Shown here one piece after another: positions 8,548-15,857 of a stretch of 22,254 nucleotides of DNA (the stretch's first letter is position 1; each line of letters begins with the position of its first letter). Source of the stretch: Prolixibacteraceae bacterium (GTDB lineage: Bacteria; Bacteroidota; Bacteroidia; Bacteroidales; Prolixibacteraceae); contig DMSQ01000057.1 in the NCBI GenBank assembly GCA_003457135.1, positions 1,274 through 23,527 on the forward strand. Reading direction: 5' to 3'. A program made the position numbers and the translations under genes. Below the pieces are notes generated by a model. The model saw only the letters and a list, made by a program, of their open reading frames with translations, did not search any database and was not told the origin of the DNA.

Positions 8548-10086
8548 TTAATAATTCAGCAACTTATCATAAGCCCAAATTGTGGTTGAACTTGACAACA
8601 TATTGTTTTTCATCCTTGCAAATTTGTCCTGACCGAGACATAATTTCATCTCATCAGCCTTTTTTTCAACAATTTGTTGGTACAGCTGAATAGTTCGATT
8701 TAATGTATAAAAACCTTTCGCATAATTAATCATTAAATTATCAGTTTCAATTAATAACTCTTCTTGGATTTTAACACACCTGTTCACAATTTCAGGTTTT
8801 GTTTCAACTTCAAGTACATATCCTTTAAAAAGACTAATTGGGTTGTCTTGTAAGATATCTTTAATCAATATATTTAATCCTTTTACTTTTTCACTCATTA
8901 TCGAACCATAGTCAATTTGATACCCATTGGTTCTTAATGTTGTCTTTTCTTTCGTTAAAAGATTTATATAAGTATAATTAATAACAGGATAATAAGTGTC
9001 AAGTTTACTGAGAACCATTTCTGTAACATTGTTTTCAGTCCTGCCAAACAACTGAATTCTACCATCCCCTAAATGTTTTACGGGCATTATAAATGACTTC
9101 CCAAATTGGTTCATTTGTGCAGGAATACCTGGCATAGGATTTCGAGGTACAGCTATCATGTTTCCGTACCATCTGCCAGTAATTGGATCTGTAGAGAACT
9201 CTAATATTATAATCCAGTTACCAAATTGTGGCGTTTCATCGGGATTAAATCTTTCGAGATTCTCATAACGTTGCATCCAGCTTGGATGTGTTGACTTTTC
9301 AACATTAGTGCCAATTCCAGTAAGATTCCACATTTCTTCTTCAATAGTAAAGATATAGATGAAATTTTCAAGCGGTTGAAGACTATAACCAAGTTCTTTT
9401 AATTTTGTAAATGCCCAACTATCAGCTGCAATTTCCCATTCCCGGCTTTCAGCATTGTTATATGGATTCCGATTAAAATGTTTTAATTGATGGTGGGCAA
9501 TTTCGTGTAAAATAATCCATTGAATTGCCGTACCTATTGTATAATCTGCAATTTCTTTTGATACGAAAATCGTAGCTTTATCGAGGTTTAATTTATCGAT
9601 ATCTACATCGAGATGAGGTGGCAATTTTTTTAATGAAATCGACTTTGCAATTATTTCACCATAATCTTGTCCTATTTTGAACATTGTTCCATCAGGAGGT
9701 CCCAGAATCATCAATCCCGCCAGGTCACATAAATTGTAACACCTTGCAACAAAAGAAACATCTATTTGAACAACAGGCAGGCCATCTTTATTTCGTTCAA
9801 ATGCAACAGGTCCTGTATGCGAAGCCATGGGAGTCCGTATTTCTAATAGTTTAAGCCAAGATTTTAAGTTTGGATCCTTTTTATCTGCCAGAATTTCAAG
9901 ATTTTTTGACGCAGGGAGTATTAGAGTATTCCTGAAAAATTGTATATCAAATGAGGTATATTGTTTTTGGCCTGAGTTCTGGCAATAACAACTATTATCT
10001 ATTGAACAAATAAAAGTTAAAAGAAATAGCAGGAATAAATGCTTAGATTTTGTAACTAACTCGTATGGGATATTAGTGATAAACAT
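8548..10086 (-). CDS. Putative exported zinc metalloprotease (HExxH...ExxAD), hypothetical
   Basis: A 512-aa protein I do not recognise as a named family. The N-terminus has basic residues then a hydrophobic stretch (about 17-29, LFLLFLLTFICSI), consistent with a signal peptide or signal anchor. Residues 194-198 are HEIAH, and 20 residues on is EIAAD (218-222), with A and F following: the HExxH plus ExxAD arrangement of M48-like gluzincins, giving likely ligands His194, His198 and Glu218 and catalytic Glu195. The C-terminal half (about 260-512) has no motif I can name. The upstream gene on the same strand is 23 bases away, so the two form a likely operon. The region is more AT-rich than its neighbours and lies between a truncated ORF6N gene and a yifB relic, which suggests acquired DNA. 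Substrate and role are unknown; proteolysis is inferred only from the motif. Confidence 0.7.
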   Translation of the reverse strand: MFITNIPYELVTKSKHLFLLFLLTFICSIDNSCYCQNSGQKQYTSFDIQFFRNTLILPASKNLEILADKKDPNLKSWLKLLEIRTPMASHTGPVAFERNKDGLPVVQIDVSFVARCYNLCDLAGLMILGPPDGTMFKIGQDYGEIIAKSISLKKLPPHLDVDIDKLNLDKATIFVSKEIADYTIGTAIQWIILHEIAHHQLKHFNRNPYNNAESREWEIAADSWAFTKLKELGYSLQPLENFIYIFTIEEEMWNLTGIGTNVEKSTHPSWMQRYENLERFNPDETPQFGNWIIILEFSTDPITGRWYGNMIAVPRNPMPGIPAQMNQFGKSFIMPVKHLGDGRIQLFGRTENNVTEMVLSKLDTYYPVINYTYINLLTKEKTTLRTNGYQIDYGSIMSEKVKGLNILIKDILQDNPISLFKGYVLEVETKPEIVNRCVKIQEELLIETDNLMINYAKGFYTLNRTIQLYQQIVEKKADEMKLCLGQDKFARMKNNMLSSSTTIWAYDKLLNY

Positions 10087-10109
10087 AATATTGGAGATTT
10101 ATAGTTAGA

Positions 10110-10784
10110 CTAAGGATCATTATTATTATTTTGAGCTGAAGTTAAATTTCTGGTTTCTTCTTCCACCATTCTGGATAATGTATGATCAACTTTATCTTTT
10201 TCAAGTATCCATTTATATTCGTTTTGATCAAGCATGTTCATCAATGCCACTGGATTTTCTTTTAATATTTCCTTAAATCTTTGGTTCGTTCTTGTAAAAG
10301 GTTCTTGGTTTTCCTTTTTGGGCATTTCCCCAATTTGAATGCGAACATCATTATTTTCAAGCTTTTGATACTTGTGTTGTATTGCATAAATTGTGACCAA
10401 TGATTTCAAAGCAGCATCTTTTGAACTCTGATCAAATAATCTGCTTGTTGTTCTTGTATTTCTTTCTGTGATCCCTGCTGTTAAATCTGAGTTAATTTGT
10501 TCATTATTAGATTTCACTGTAGCTTCCGTAATTTTATTTTCATATTCAGAAGGCGTAATTATAGCATAGATGATAATCGCTAATCCACAAATTGCAAACA
10601 CTATCCCTGGTGAAGTAGTGTTTAAAGACCATTTACCACCTGTGATTTCTCCTTCAATTTTGGTTCGGCCCTCAACCCCCTTTACGAGCAATTTCTGACC
10701 TATAAAGCACAACGTTAATCCAGTTAGTAAATAAAAGATATCAAGCAATACAGCAGCAATAGTATGTATTAACATCTCATTCAT
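10110..10784 (-). CDS. Hypothetical two-TM membrane protein
   Basis: A 224-aa protein with no recognised family. It has two hydrophobic segments, at about residues 5-30 (IHTIAAVLLDIFYLLTGLTLCFIG) and 59-78 (GIVFAICGLAIIIYAIITP), with a short Gly-rich polar loop between them. About 145 polar residues follow, rich in Asn, Lys and Glu, probably a soluble domain on one side of the membrane. It lies 23 bases upstream of the metalloprotease on the same strand, so it is the first gene of a two-gene unit; a membrane partner or regulator of the protease is one possibility, but nothing in the sequence proves it. AT-rich coding, like its partner. Confidence 0.68.
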   Translation of the reverse strand: MNEMLIHTIAAVLLDIFYLLTGLTLCFIGQKLLVKGVEGRTKIEGEITGGKWSLNTTSPGIVFAICGLAIIIYAIITPSEYENKITEATVKSNNEQINSDLTAGITERNTRTTSRLFDQSSKDAALKSLVTIYAIQHKYQKLENNDVRIQIGEMPKKENQEPFTRTNQRFKEILKENPVALMNMLDQNEYKWILEKDKVDHTLSRMVEEETRNLTSAQNNNNDP

Positions 10785-11257
10785 TTTTATATATATTTAA
10801 TTGGTAAAGAATAATTAATTTTCATCTAGGTTATATAAAAATTTTTGGTTATTACTAATTATACTCTGGAAATCACAAGAGAATTGTGCTATTGAAATTA
10901 TAAATAAAGTTATAAAATAATTTTCCCTAATACAATGATTACTATTTCGTTTGAATATAAAAAAATCGGGATAAGATATAAATTTATAGCTATCTATAAC
11001 ATCATCATGGTTGGCTCTCCTGGTGCCGGAAAGACTATGCTGGCTAAACGAATTCCTACGTTACTTTCCCCCTTCGTGATGCATTGGAGACAACCAAAAA
11101 TACATCTTGGTCTGCCCCTTGTTTGAGCGATAGCGTCATCGAGGGCTTGCTGGTTATGCCTTTGTAACGCACCCTACAATCAAATATCACTTCCATTTTT
11201 TGAACAAATACGATAGACAGGAGTTATATTATCTTATTTGGATATAAATTAACTGTC
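10785..11257. other. Gene-poor AT-rich spacer with a yifB relic
   Basis: This 473-base stretch separates the minus-strand pair from the + strand aldo/keto reductase. It should hold the promoters of both, but I see no clean TAnnTTTG element for either. The only recognisable content is the yifB fragment at 10996-11112. No repeat or RNA gene was seen. Confidence 0.6.
10996..11112 (+). pseudogene. Decayed fragment of a second yifB (Walker A region)
   Basis: In one frame this reads YNIIMVGSPGAGKTMLAKRI then PTLLSPF, matching HNIIMIGPPGAGKTMLAKRI of the intact YifB (residues 215-234). After PF the match shifts frame: CTTCGTGATGCATTGGAGAC reads LRDALETT in another frame, matching LREALETTK of YifB, so a small deletion occurred in between. 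Similarity stops on both sides after roughly 35-40 codons. Codons differ from the local intact yifB at many positions (for example GGTCCTCCAGGC against GGCTCTCCTGGT), so this is a relic of a diverged copy and not a recent duplication. Confidence 0.8.
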
Positions 11258-12181
11258 ATGGAAAAACTAAATCTAAACCGCAGGAAATTTCTTACGGCCC
11301 TTTCGTTAGGCACAGCGCACGTTTTATTTTCGAATCCACTTTATGCAAGTTTAATTCAAAGTACTTCCTTAAATCCATTACAAAAAATTAAACTTGGAAG
11401 TTCTGGGATTGAAACTACTTTGCTTGGTGTTGGAACGGGTGTTCATGCTACCAACCGTGGTTCGTTTCTCACCAAACAGGAAAAGGATAAAAGCCTGGCA
11501 TTGCTAAGGTATGCGTACGACAAAGGATTTCGCAACTTCGATTGTGCCGACACTTATGGAACCCATTGGATGATGGCTGAGGTTTTGCCTCACATGAAAA
11601 GGGAAGAGCTTACCATCACATCAAAAATCTGGGTTAGGAGCGGAGGAATTCCTGATAAGGAAAGACCTGATGCAAATATCGTTGTTGACCGTTTCCGGAA
11701 AGAATTGAATACTGATTATATAGATTTGGTCCAAATCCATTGTATGGTAGATGCTGATTGGACAGATTCCCAGAAAAGGCAAATGGATATTCTGGATAAT
11801 TTGAAATCAAAGGGAATTATCAGGGCTCACGGTGTTTCGGTCCATTCGCTGGAAGCCATGAAAGCTGCGGTTAAAAGTCCGTGGGTAGATGTGATTCATG
11901 TTCGGATCAATCCGTATGGAATTGCCATGGACAAACCGGAGCCCGAAGAAGTGGTTAAGGTTATTAAGCAATTGCATGATTCGGGAAAAGGTGTGATCGG
12001 AATGAAAGTAATTGGAAATGGCGAATTGACCAATGAGAGTGAAAAAATAGATAACACTTTACGCTTTGTATTAGGTTTGAGAACCGTAAATATGATGATC
12101 GTCGGATTTGAAAATATAGAGCAAATTGACAATTACCTTGGACGTGTTGAGAAAGCGCTTGGCGAATTGAAACAAGGTTAA
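11258..12181 (+). CDS. Tat-exported aldo/keto reductase
   Basis: NAD(P)-dependent oxidoreductase of the aldo/keto reductase superfamily, 307 aa. The N-terminus carries a twin-arginine signal, NRRKFL (residues 7-12), followed by a hydrophobic stretch to about residue 30, so it should be exported folded, with cofactor, to the periplasm. The catalytic tetrad can be read as Asp95 and Tyr100 (FDCADTY), Lys123 (TSKIW) and His161 (LVQIH). The barrel then continues with GIIRAHGVSVHS (186-197). Its protein substrate or small-molecule substrate is not evident. It is separated from neighbours by long spacers and probably transcribed alone. Confidence 0.9.
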   Translation: MEKLNLNRRKFLTALSLGTAHVLFSNPLYASLIQSTSLNPLQKIKLGSSGIETTLLGVGTGVHATNRGSFLTKQEKDKSLALLRYAYDKGFRNFDCADTYGTHWMMAEVLPHMKREELTITSKIWVRSGGIPDKERPDANIVVDRFRKELNTDYIDLVQIHCMVDADWTDSQKRQMDILDNLKSKGIIRAHGVSVHSLEAMKAAVKSPWVDVIHVRINPYGIAMDKPEPEEVVKVIKQLHDSGKGVIGMKVIGNGELTNESEKIDNTLRFVLGLRTVNMMIVGFENIEQIDNYLGRVEKALGELKQG

Positions 12182-12293
12182 ATCTTCTTTTGCCTTCTAT
12201 TTCTACTAAGTTTGCCTTGATAAATAAGATTTTTTCTTATCGGACGGAATAGACACAGCCTTAAAAAAGCCTCAAAAATTATTGTAATTTGTT

Positions 12294-12319
12294 TTAATGT
12301 TGGCTATAACCAGCATTAA
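12294..12319 (+). promoter_or_regulatory. Candidate HipB operator O1
   Basis: TTAATGTTGG (12294-12303) and CCAGCATTAA (12310-12319) form an inverted repeat with 9 of 10 pairs around a 6-nt spacer. The core is TGTTGG-N6-CCAGCA, the same half-site and spacer as the two sites downstream. Confidence 0.6.
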
Positions 12320-12338
12320 GCCTATAAATAGTGCTTAA

Positions 12339-12356
12339 TGTTGGCAAAAACCAACA
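12339..12356 (+). promoter_or_regulatory. Candidate HipB operator O2 (perfect)
   Basis: TGTTGG (12339-12344), spacer CAAAAA, CCAACA (12351-12356): a perfect 6+6 palindrome. Its centre is 41 bases, about four helical turns, from that of O1. Confidence 0.65.
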
Positions 12357-12404
12357 AAATATTAAAAATTAGTTTGAATTATTTTTCACTTCCAAAATAA
12401 ATAC

Positions 12405-12412
12405 TATATTTG
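12405..12412 (+). promoter_or_regulatory. hipBA promoter -7 element
   Basis: TATATTTG matches the Bacteroidota -7 consensus TAnnTTTG at all defined positions, 38 bases before the hipB ATG. The expected -33 TTTG is not evident at normal spacing. Its last two bases are the first two of operator O3, so repressor binding would block the promoter. Confidence 0.6.
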
Positions 12413-12428
12413 TTGGGAAAAACCATCA
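12411..12428 (+). promoter_or_regulatory. Candidate HipB operator O3
   Basis: TGTTGG (12411-12416), spacer GAAAAA, CCATCA (12423-12428): 5 of 6 positions pair. It overlaps the -7 element and probable transcription start, with a spacer nearly the same as that of O2. Confidence 0.6.
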
Positions 12429-12450
12429 GTAACTATTTAAAATCGAATTA

Positions 12451-12801
12451 ATGATGGAAAATACCAACATCACATGGCGTGAATCAAGCGATGATGCCAT
12501 ACAGGCTATGATCGGCCAATTCATTCAACAATCACGTATCCGGCAAAACAAAAGTCAGCAACAGGTGGCAAATGCCGCCGGAATCAATCGGAGTACGCTT
12601 AGTCAAATCGAAAACGGGCGTGGAGGAACACTGCTATCATTGATCCAGATTTTGAGGGTGCTTGATCAGATATCTTTCCTTAAAGTTTTTCAGGTGGAAG
12701 AAAAGGCAAGCCCATTGTACCTTGCTAAGATGGAGATGAAAAAACGCAAGCGCAGCAGAAAAACAAACGATCCCAAATCTTATCCTTTACCCGACTGGTG
12801 A
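12451..12801 (+). CDS. hipB: HipB-like XRE-family antitoxin/repressor
   Basis: A 116-aa DNA-binding protein with a lambda-repressor-type helix-turn-helix: IGQFIQQSRIRQNKSQQQVA then GINRSTLSQIENGRGG (about 21-59). The C-terminus is basic (KKRKRSRK). By analogy with HipB it should neutralise the HipA kinase encoded directly after it and repress the operon. Its stop overlaps the hipA start (TGATG). The three TGTTGG-N6-CCAACA palindromes just upstream are the obvious candidate binding sites. The gene starts with ATG ATG; either codon may be used (12451 or 12454). Functional assignment rests on the HTH and on the partner. Confidence 0.88.
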   Translation: MMENTNITWRESSDDAIQAMIGQFIQQSRIRQNKSQQQVANAAGINRSTLSQIENGRGGTLLSLIQILRVLDQISFLKVFQVEEKASPLYLAKMEMKKRKRSRKTNDPKSYPLPDW

Positions 12802-14093
12802 TGATCGAAAACGCGTACATAAACATCTGGGACAAGCGGGTAGGCGCCATTCACTGGAATCAGGATCCGGGCATTGCCGATTTCGAGTTCGATCCCGCAT
12901 TTCTTCAGGAACAGCTCGATGTGGCGCCGTTAAAAATGCCTGTTGACGCAGCCAGAGGAAGGATTTTTTCTTTTCCGGAACTGGCAGGAAGCTCCACCTA
13001 TAAAGGCTTGCCCGGATTGTTGGCCGATGTTTTGCCCGACCGTTACGGAAATGCGTTGATTAACGCCTGGCTGGCCCGTGTTGGACGACCTTCAGGAAGT
13101 ATGAACCCGGTTGAGATGCTTTGTTTTACCGGAAAACGCGGAATGGGAGCGCTGGAATTCGAGCCGGTAGTTCCGAAATCGGCCAATCAGGCAACGAAGG
13201 TGGAGATTGGCAGTCTGGCGGAAGTGGCTCAGCAAATTCTTTCAGGAAGACAGTTTTTCCAGACTGATCTTTCGCACGATGAGCAAAAAGCTCTTTCCGA
13301 TATCCTGAAAATCGGAACTTCGGCTGGTGGGGCAAGGGCGAAGGCGGTAATTGCCTGGAATCCTGAAACAGGCGAAGCGCGATCGGGTCAGGCCGATGCT
13401 CCGGAAGGATTTTCGCAGTGGCTCCTGAAGTTCGATGGCGTTGATGACATCCAGTTCGGTACTACTTCAGGATACGGACGGGTTGAAATGGCCTATTACC
13501 TGATGGCTGTTGCTTGCGGAATTGAAATGATGGAGTGCCGCTTGTTTGAAGAAAACGGAAGGGCGCATTTTTTAACCCGCAGGTTTGATCGCTTGCCCAA
13601 CAATGAAAAGCTGCATGTGCAAACATTTTGCGCCATGATGCACTACGACTTTAACGACATTTATTCATACAGCTACGAACAATTGTTCCAAACCATGCGC
13701 ATGTTGCGGTTGACTTATCCGGAAGCCGAGCAGATGTACCGACGGATGGTTTTCAATGTGATGGCGCAAAATTGTGACGACCACACCAAAAATTTCGCAT
13801 TTACCATGAATCGGTCGGGAGAATGGAAACTGGCTCCGGCTTACGACATGTGCCATGCTTATCGTCCCGGAAGCGCTTGGGTGAGCCAGCATTCGCTTAG
13901 CATCAATGGCAAACGGCAGGGAATTACGCGTGATGATTTACTGGAAGTTGGCCGTCAGATGAATGTCAAAAAGGCTCCGGCCATTGTCAGCCAGGTTTCG
14001 GAAGTCGTTGGAAAGTGGAACAGATTTGCCGAACAAACCAAAGTTGATTCCCAGCTTCGGGATGCCATAGAAAAAACAATGCTGATTATTTAG
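12801..14093 (+). CDS. hipA: HipA-type serine/threonine kinase toxin
   Basis: Kinase toxin of the type II HipBA system; E. coli HipA phosphorylates glutamyl-tRNA synthetase and triggers growth arrest. From ATG 12801 it is 430 aa, full length. It has the N-terminal HipA domain (YINIWDKRVGAIHW, 6-19), a Gly-rich loop TSAGGARAKAV (173-183) in which Ser174 and Lys181 sit like the autophosphorylated Ser150 and the ATP-binding Lys157 of E. coli HipA by motif alignment, the catalytic loop NCDDHTKN (324-331), and the metal-binding PAYDM (346-350). No key residue is missing, so it is probably active. GTG 12798 is an alternative start, but ATG 12801 overlaps the hipB stop in the usual coupling arrangement. 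The actual target cannot be read from the sequence. Confidence 0.92.
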   Translation: MIENAYINIWDKRVGAIHWNQDPGIADFEFDPAFLQEQLDVAPLKMPVDAARGRIFSFPELAGSSTYKGLPGLLADVLPDRYGNALINAWLARVGRPSGSMNPVEMLCFTGKRGMGALEFEPVVPKSANQATKVEIGSLAEVAQQILSGRQFFQTDLSHDEQKALSDILKIGTSAGGARAKAVIAWNPETGEARSGQADAPEGFSQWLLKFDGVDDIQFGTTSGYGRVEMAYYLMAVACGIEMMECRLFEENGRAHFLTRRFDRLPNNEKLHVQTFCAMMHYDFNDIYSYSYEQLFQTMRMLRLTYPEAEQMYRRMVFNVMAQNCDDHTKNFAFTMNRSGEWKLAPAYDMCHAYRPGSAWVSQHSLSINGKRQGITRDDLLEVGRQMNVKKAPAIVSQVSEVVGKWNRFAEQTKVDSQLRDAIEKTMLII

Positions 14094-14102
14094 CTATCTT
14101 CG

Positions 14103-14136
14103 AGTGAAGGGGTGACTAAAAAGGCACCCCTTCACT
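14103..14136 (+). terminator. Hairpin after hipA, same family as the one after yifB
   Basis: AGTGAAGGGGTG (14103-14114) pairs perfectly with CACCCCTTCACT (14125-14136), a 12-bp stem starting 10 bases after the hipA stop. It shares the GGGGTGACT...CACCCC core with the hairpin at 8018-8052. No T-run follows. It probably ends the hipBA transcript, since trmN6 starts 15 bases later. Confidence 0.55.
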
Positions 14137-14151
14137 AAAATATAACTGCCA

Positions 14152-14871
14152 ATGCCCCACAATAACTATTTTCAGTTTAAACAATTCAGGATTATTCAGG
14201 AAAAATCGGCCATGAAAGTAGGCATGGACGGTGTGTTGCTTGGTTCATGGATTGATCCTTCAGGAGCAGAACGAATCTTGGACATTGGAACCGGCACCGG
14301 GCTTATTGCCTTGATGATGACGCAAAAAAACAATACGGCGCAAATTGATGCCATCGAAATTGATCCGGTGGCCTTTAATGAAGCGGTTCTGAATATTCAG
14401 CAATCGCCTTGGAGTGATCGGATTTGGGTTGAAAACTGCTCGTTTCAGGAATTTGCAGAACAGACCAATCGGAAATATGATTTGATTGTGAGTAATCCTC
14501 CTTTTTTTTCGAATGGGGTAAAAGCACCGCTGCAAATTCGCGCTCAGTCACGGCATTCCGATTCGTTACCCCTGGAAGTATTGATTTCAGGAGTTGCAAC
14601 TATGTTGACTGAAAAGGGAAGAATAGCCTTGGTACTGCCGGTTGAATGCCTTCCGGAGATCGATCAACTGACCACTTTGAACAAGCTTTTTATTTCACGG
14701 TTATGCCGCGTAAGACCTAATCCACAAAAACCTGATTTCAGGATATTGATTGAATTGAGCCGTGAGGAATGCGTTACACAGGAAGAAATGCTGATGATTG
14801 AATTTGAAAAACATCATGATTATACTCCGGAGTATAAGGAATTAACCAGGGAGTTTTACCTGAAGTTTTAA
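14152..14871 (+). CDS. yfiC: tRNA1(Val) A37 N6-methyltransferase (TrmN6-type)
   Basis: SAM-dependent methyltransferase expected to methylate adenosine 37 in the anticodon loop of a tRNA (tRNA-Val in E. coli, by YfiC). At 239 aa it has the family's usual length. Visible are the N-terminal FQFKQFRIIQEKSAMKVGMD (7-26), SAM motif I DIGTGTG (44-50), acidic IEID (68-71), and SNPPFF (114-119), the NPPF signature of N6-adenine methyltransferases. It also shows RAQSRHSDSLPLE, characteristic of YfiC-like enzymes. It sits just after the hipBA hairpin and ends before a probable intrinsic terminator. Interestingly, two more genes for tRNA position-37 modification (miaB-type and mtaB) follow nearby. Confidence 0.9.
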   Translation: MPHNNYFQFKQFRIIQEKSAMKVGMDGVLLGSWIDPSGAERILDIGTGTGLIALMMTQKNNTAQIDAIEIDPVAFNEAVLNIQQSPWSDRIWVENCSFQEFAEQTNRKYDLIVSNPPFFSNGVKAPLQIRAQSRHSDSLPLEVLISGVATMLTEKGRIALVLPVECLPEIDQLTTLNKLFISRLCRVRPNPQKPDFRILIELSREECVTQEEMLMIEFEKHHDYTPEYKELTREFYLKF

Positions 14872-14955
14872 TCAAACCAAAAACATAAACGGATGGTAGG
14901 TTTTCTCCATCCGGATCGCAAACCGGTCAATGATTTCAGAATCCAGACTTGACAC

Positions 14956-14983
14956 GTGCTCTTGTACAAGGGCAACTTTTTTT
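14956..14983 (+). terminator. Intrinsic terminator after trmN6
   Basis: GCTCTT (14958-14963) pairs with AAGGGC (14968-14973; one G-U pair) around loop GTAC, with a possible further G-C and T-A pair outside, followed by a run of seven T (14977-14983). This is the only classic hairpin-plus-T-run seen in the window. Confidence 0.5.
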
Positions 14984-15087
14984 CCTTATTTTTTGTTGAA
15001 AAAAATCAAACAAAACCTGTTGACATAGGTTTCTTAACGAAAGCTTTAAAATAAAAGACAGTTGGGTCTGAATATTAAATTAATGAT

Positions 15088-15095
15088 TATTTTTG
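15088..15095 (+). promoter_or_regulatory. -7 promoter element of the FNR-like gene
   Basis: TATTTTTG matches TAnnTTTG fully, 21 bases before ATG 15117. A GTTGG with TTG at 15062-15064 may be the -33 element. This shows that the TTG codon at 15093, inside the element, cannot be the start codon. Confidence 0.55.
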
Positions 15096-15116
15096 CAGTC
15101 CAAAATTGATGTAGCC

Positions 15117-15797
15117 ATGATGAGCCTAATTAAGCACGAAATAAAGATTGACGAAAGTTTTTACAAAGTTGAAGAGATCAGACAACTTACCCGGGAAACA
15201 TTTTCGCTGATATTACCAAAAGCACGTTTTGCCTTTAAAGCCGGCCAGCACATTTCGCTGGGCATATATGGCGATTACCAAAGCAGGGAGTACTCGATTT
15301 ACAGCGGAATTAAAGACGATCATCTGGAAGTGCTGGTTAAAGAAGTTAACAATGGTTATTTCACTCCCAAACTCAGGAAGCTAAAAGTTGGTGACCTGGT
15401 CGAAATTCATGGTCCATTCGGGAATTTCGGGATGGAACCGAAAGCTACCGAAACCGGAAAATTTGTATTTATTGCCAGTGGTACAGGCATTGCGCCGTTT
15501 CGCAGCATCGCCCGAACCTATCCTGAAATTGATTATGCCCTGATTCATGGTGTTCGCTATACAACTGAGGCTTACGACCGAAATGAATATCCCGGCGACC
15601 GTTATATACTTTGCTCAAGCCGCGACACGAAAGGAACTTATCACGGGCGGTTAACGGGGTACCTGAAAAATTGTACATTTGCAGCCGAAACGCAATTTTA
15701 CCTTTGCGGTAACAGCGACATGATTTTTGATGCACTGGAAATTTTGAAGGAGATGGGTTTTGAACGCGATCAGATTCACTGCGAGGTTTATTTTTAG
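15117..15797 (+). CDS. Ferredoxin/flavodoxin-NADP reductase-like flavoprotein
   Basis: FAD- and NAD(P)-binding oxidoreductase of the FNR superfamily, 226 aa, single two-domain unit. The FAD domain carries the RxYS signature as REYS (57-60). The nucleotide domain has SGTGIAPFRS (121-130), and FYLCGNSDMI (194-203) is the usual C-terminal Cys-Gly-Asn region. No ferredoxin domain is fused, so it needs a separate electron partner. ATG 15117 or the adjacent ATG 15120 is the start; a TTG 24 bases upstream lies inside the promoter. A 60-base spacer containing small palindromes separates it from the following methylthiotransferase; such radical-SAM enzymes need reduced flavodoxin or ferredoxin, so a functional link is plausible but not shown. 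Confidence 0.88.
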   Translation: MMSLIKHEIKIDESFYKVEEIRQLTRETFSLILPKARFAFKAGQHISLGIYGDYQSREYSIYSGIKDDHLEVLVKEVNNGYFTPKLRKLKVGDLVEIHGPFGNFGMEPKATETGKFVFIASGTGIAPFRSIARTYPEIDYALIHGVRYTTEAYDRNEYPGDRYILCSSRDTKGTYHGRLTGYLKNCTFAAETQFYLCGNSDMIFDALEILKEMGFERDQIHCEVYF

Positions 15798-15831
15798 CCA
15801 GCAGCTGGCAGCTAGATGCTAGCGACTGGCC
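15798..15831. repeat. Low-complexity AGCT/CTGG palindrome cluster
   Basis: The spacer is built from short overlapping palindromic words: CCAGCAGCTGG, then GCTAGATGCTAGC, then CGACTGGCC. It contains an ATG (15816) in frame with the next gene, which should not be taken as that gene's start. Confidence 0.5.
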
Positions 15832-15857
15832 ATTCGAAACAAAATCATTATTTAAAT

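Noticed and set aside
10935..11126. A 63-codon frame containing a Walker A motif, taken as an intact small ATPase gene
   Set aside because: Only 35-40 codons match YifB, with a frame change inside and unrelated sequence on both sides, so it is a relic.
12294..12428. CRISPR-like spacing of the TGTTGG palindromes
   Set aside because: Three short palindromes with unequal spacing upstream of an HTH repressor gene are operators, not a repeat-spacer array.
15020..15060. A TTGACA sequence with a TAAAAT downstream, like a sigma70 promoter
   Set aside because: The spacing is 21 bases instead of about 17, and Bacteroidota use a different consensus; a full TAnnTTTG element exists nearby at 15088.
15093..15116. 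TTG at 15093 as start of the FNR-like gene
   Set aside because: It lies inside the TATTTTTG promoter element; ATG 15117 fits the transcript and the family.
15816..15857. ATG 15816 as start of miaB
   Set aside because: The added residues come from a low-complexity palindrome cluster, and the family starts close to the first GC motif, supporting ATG 15858.
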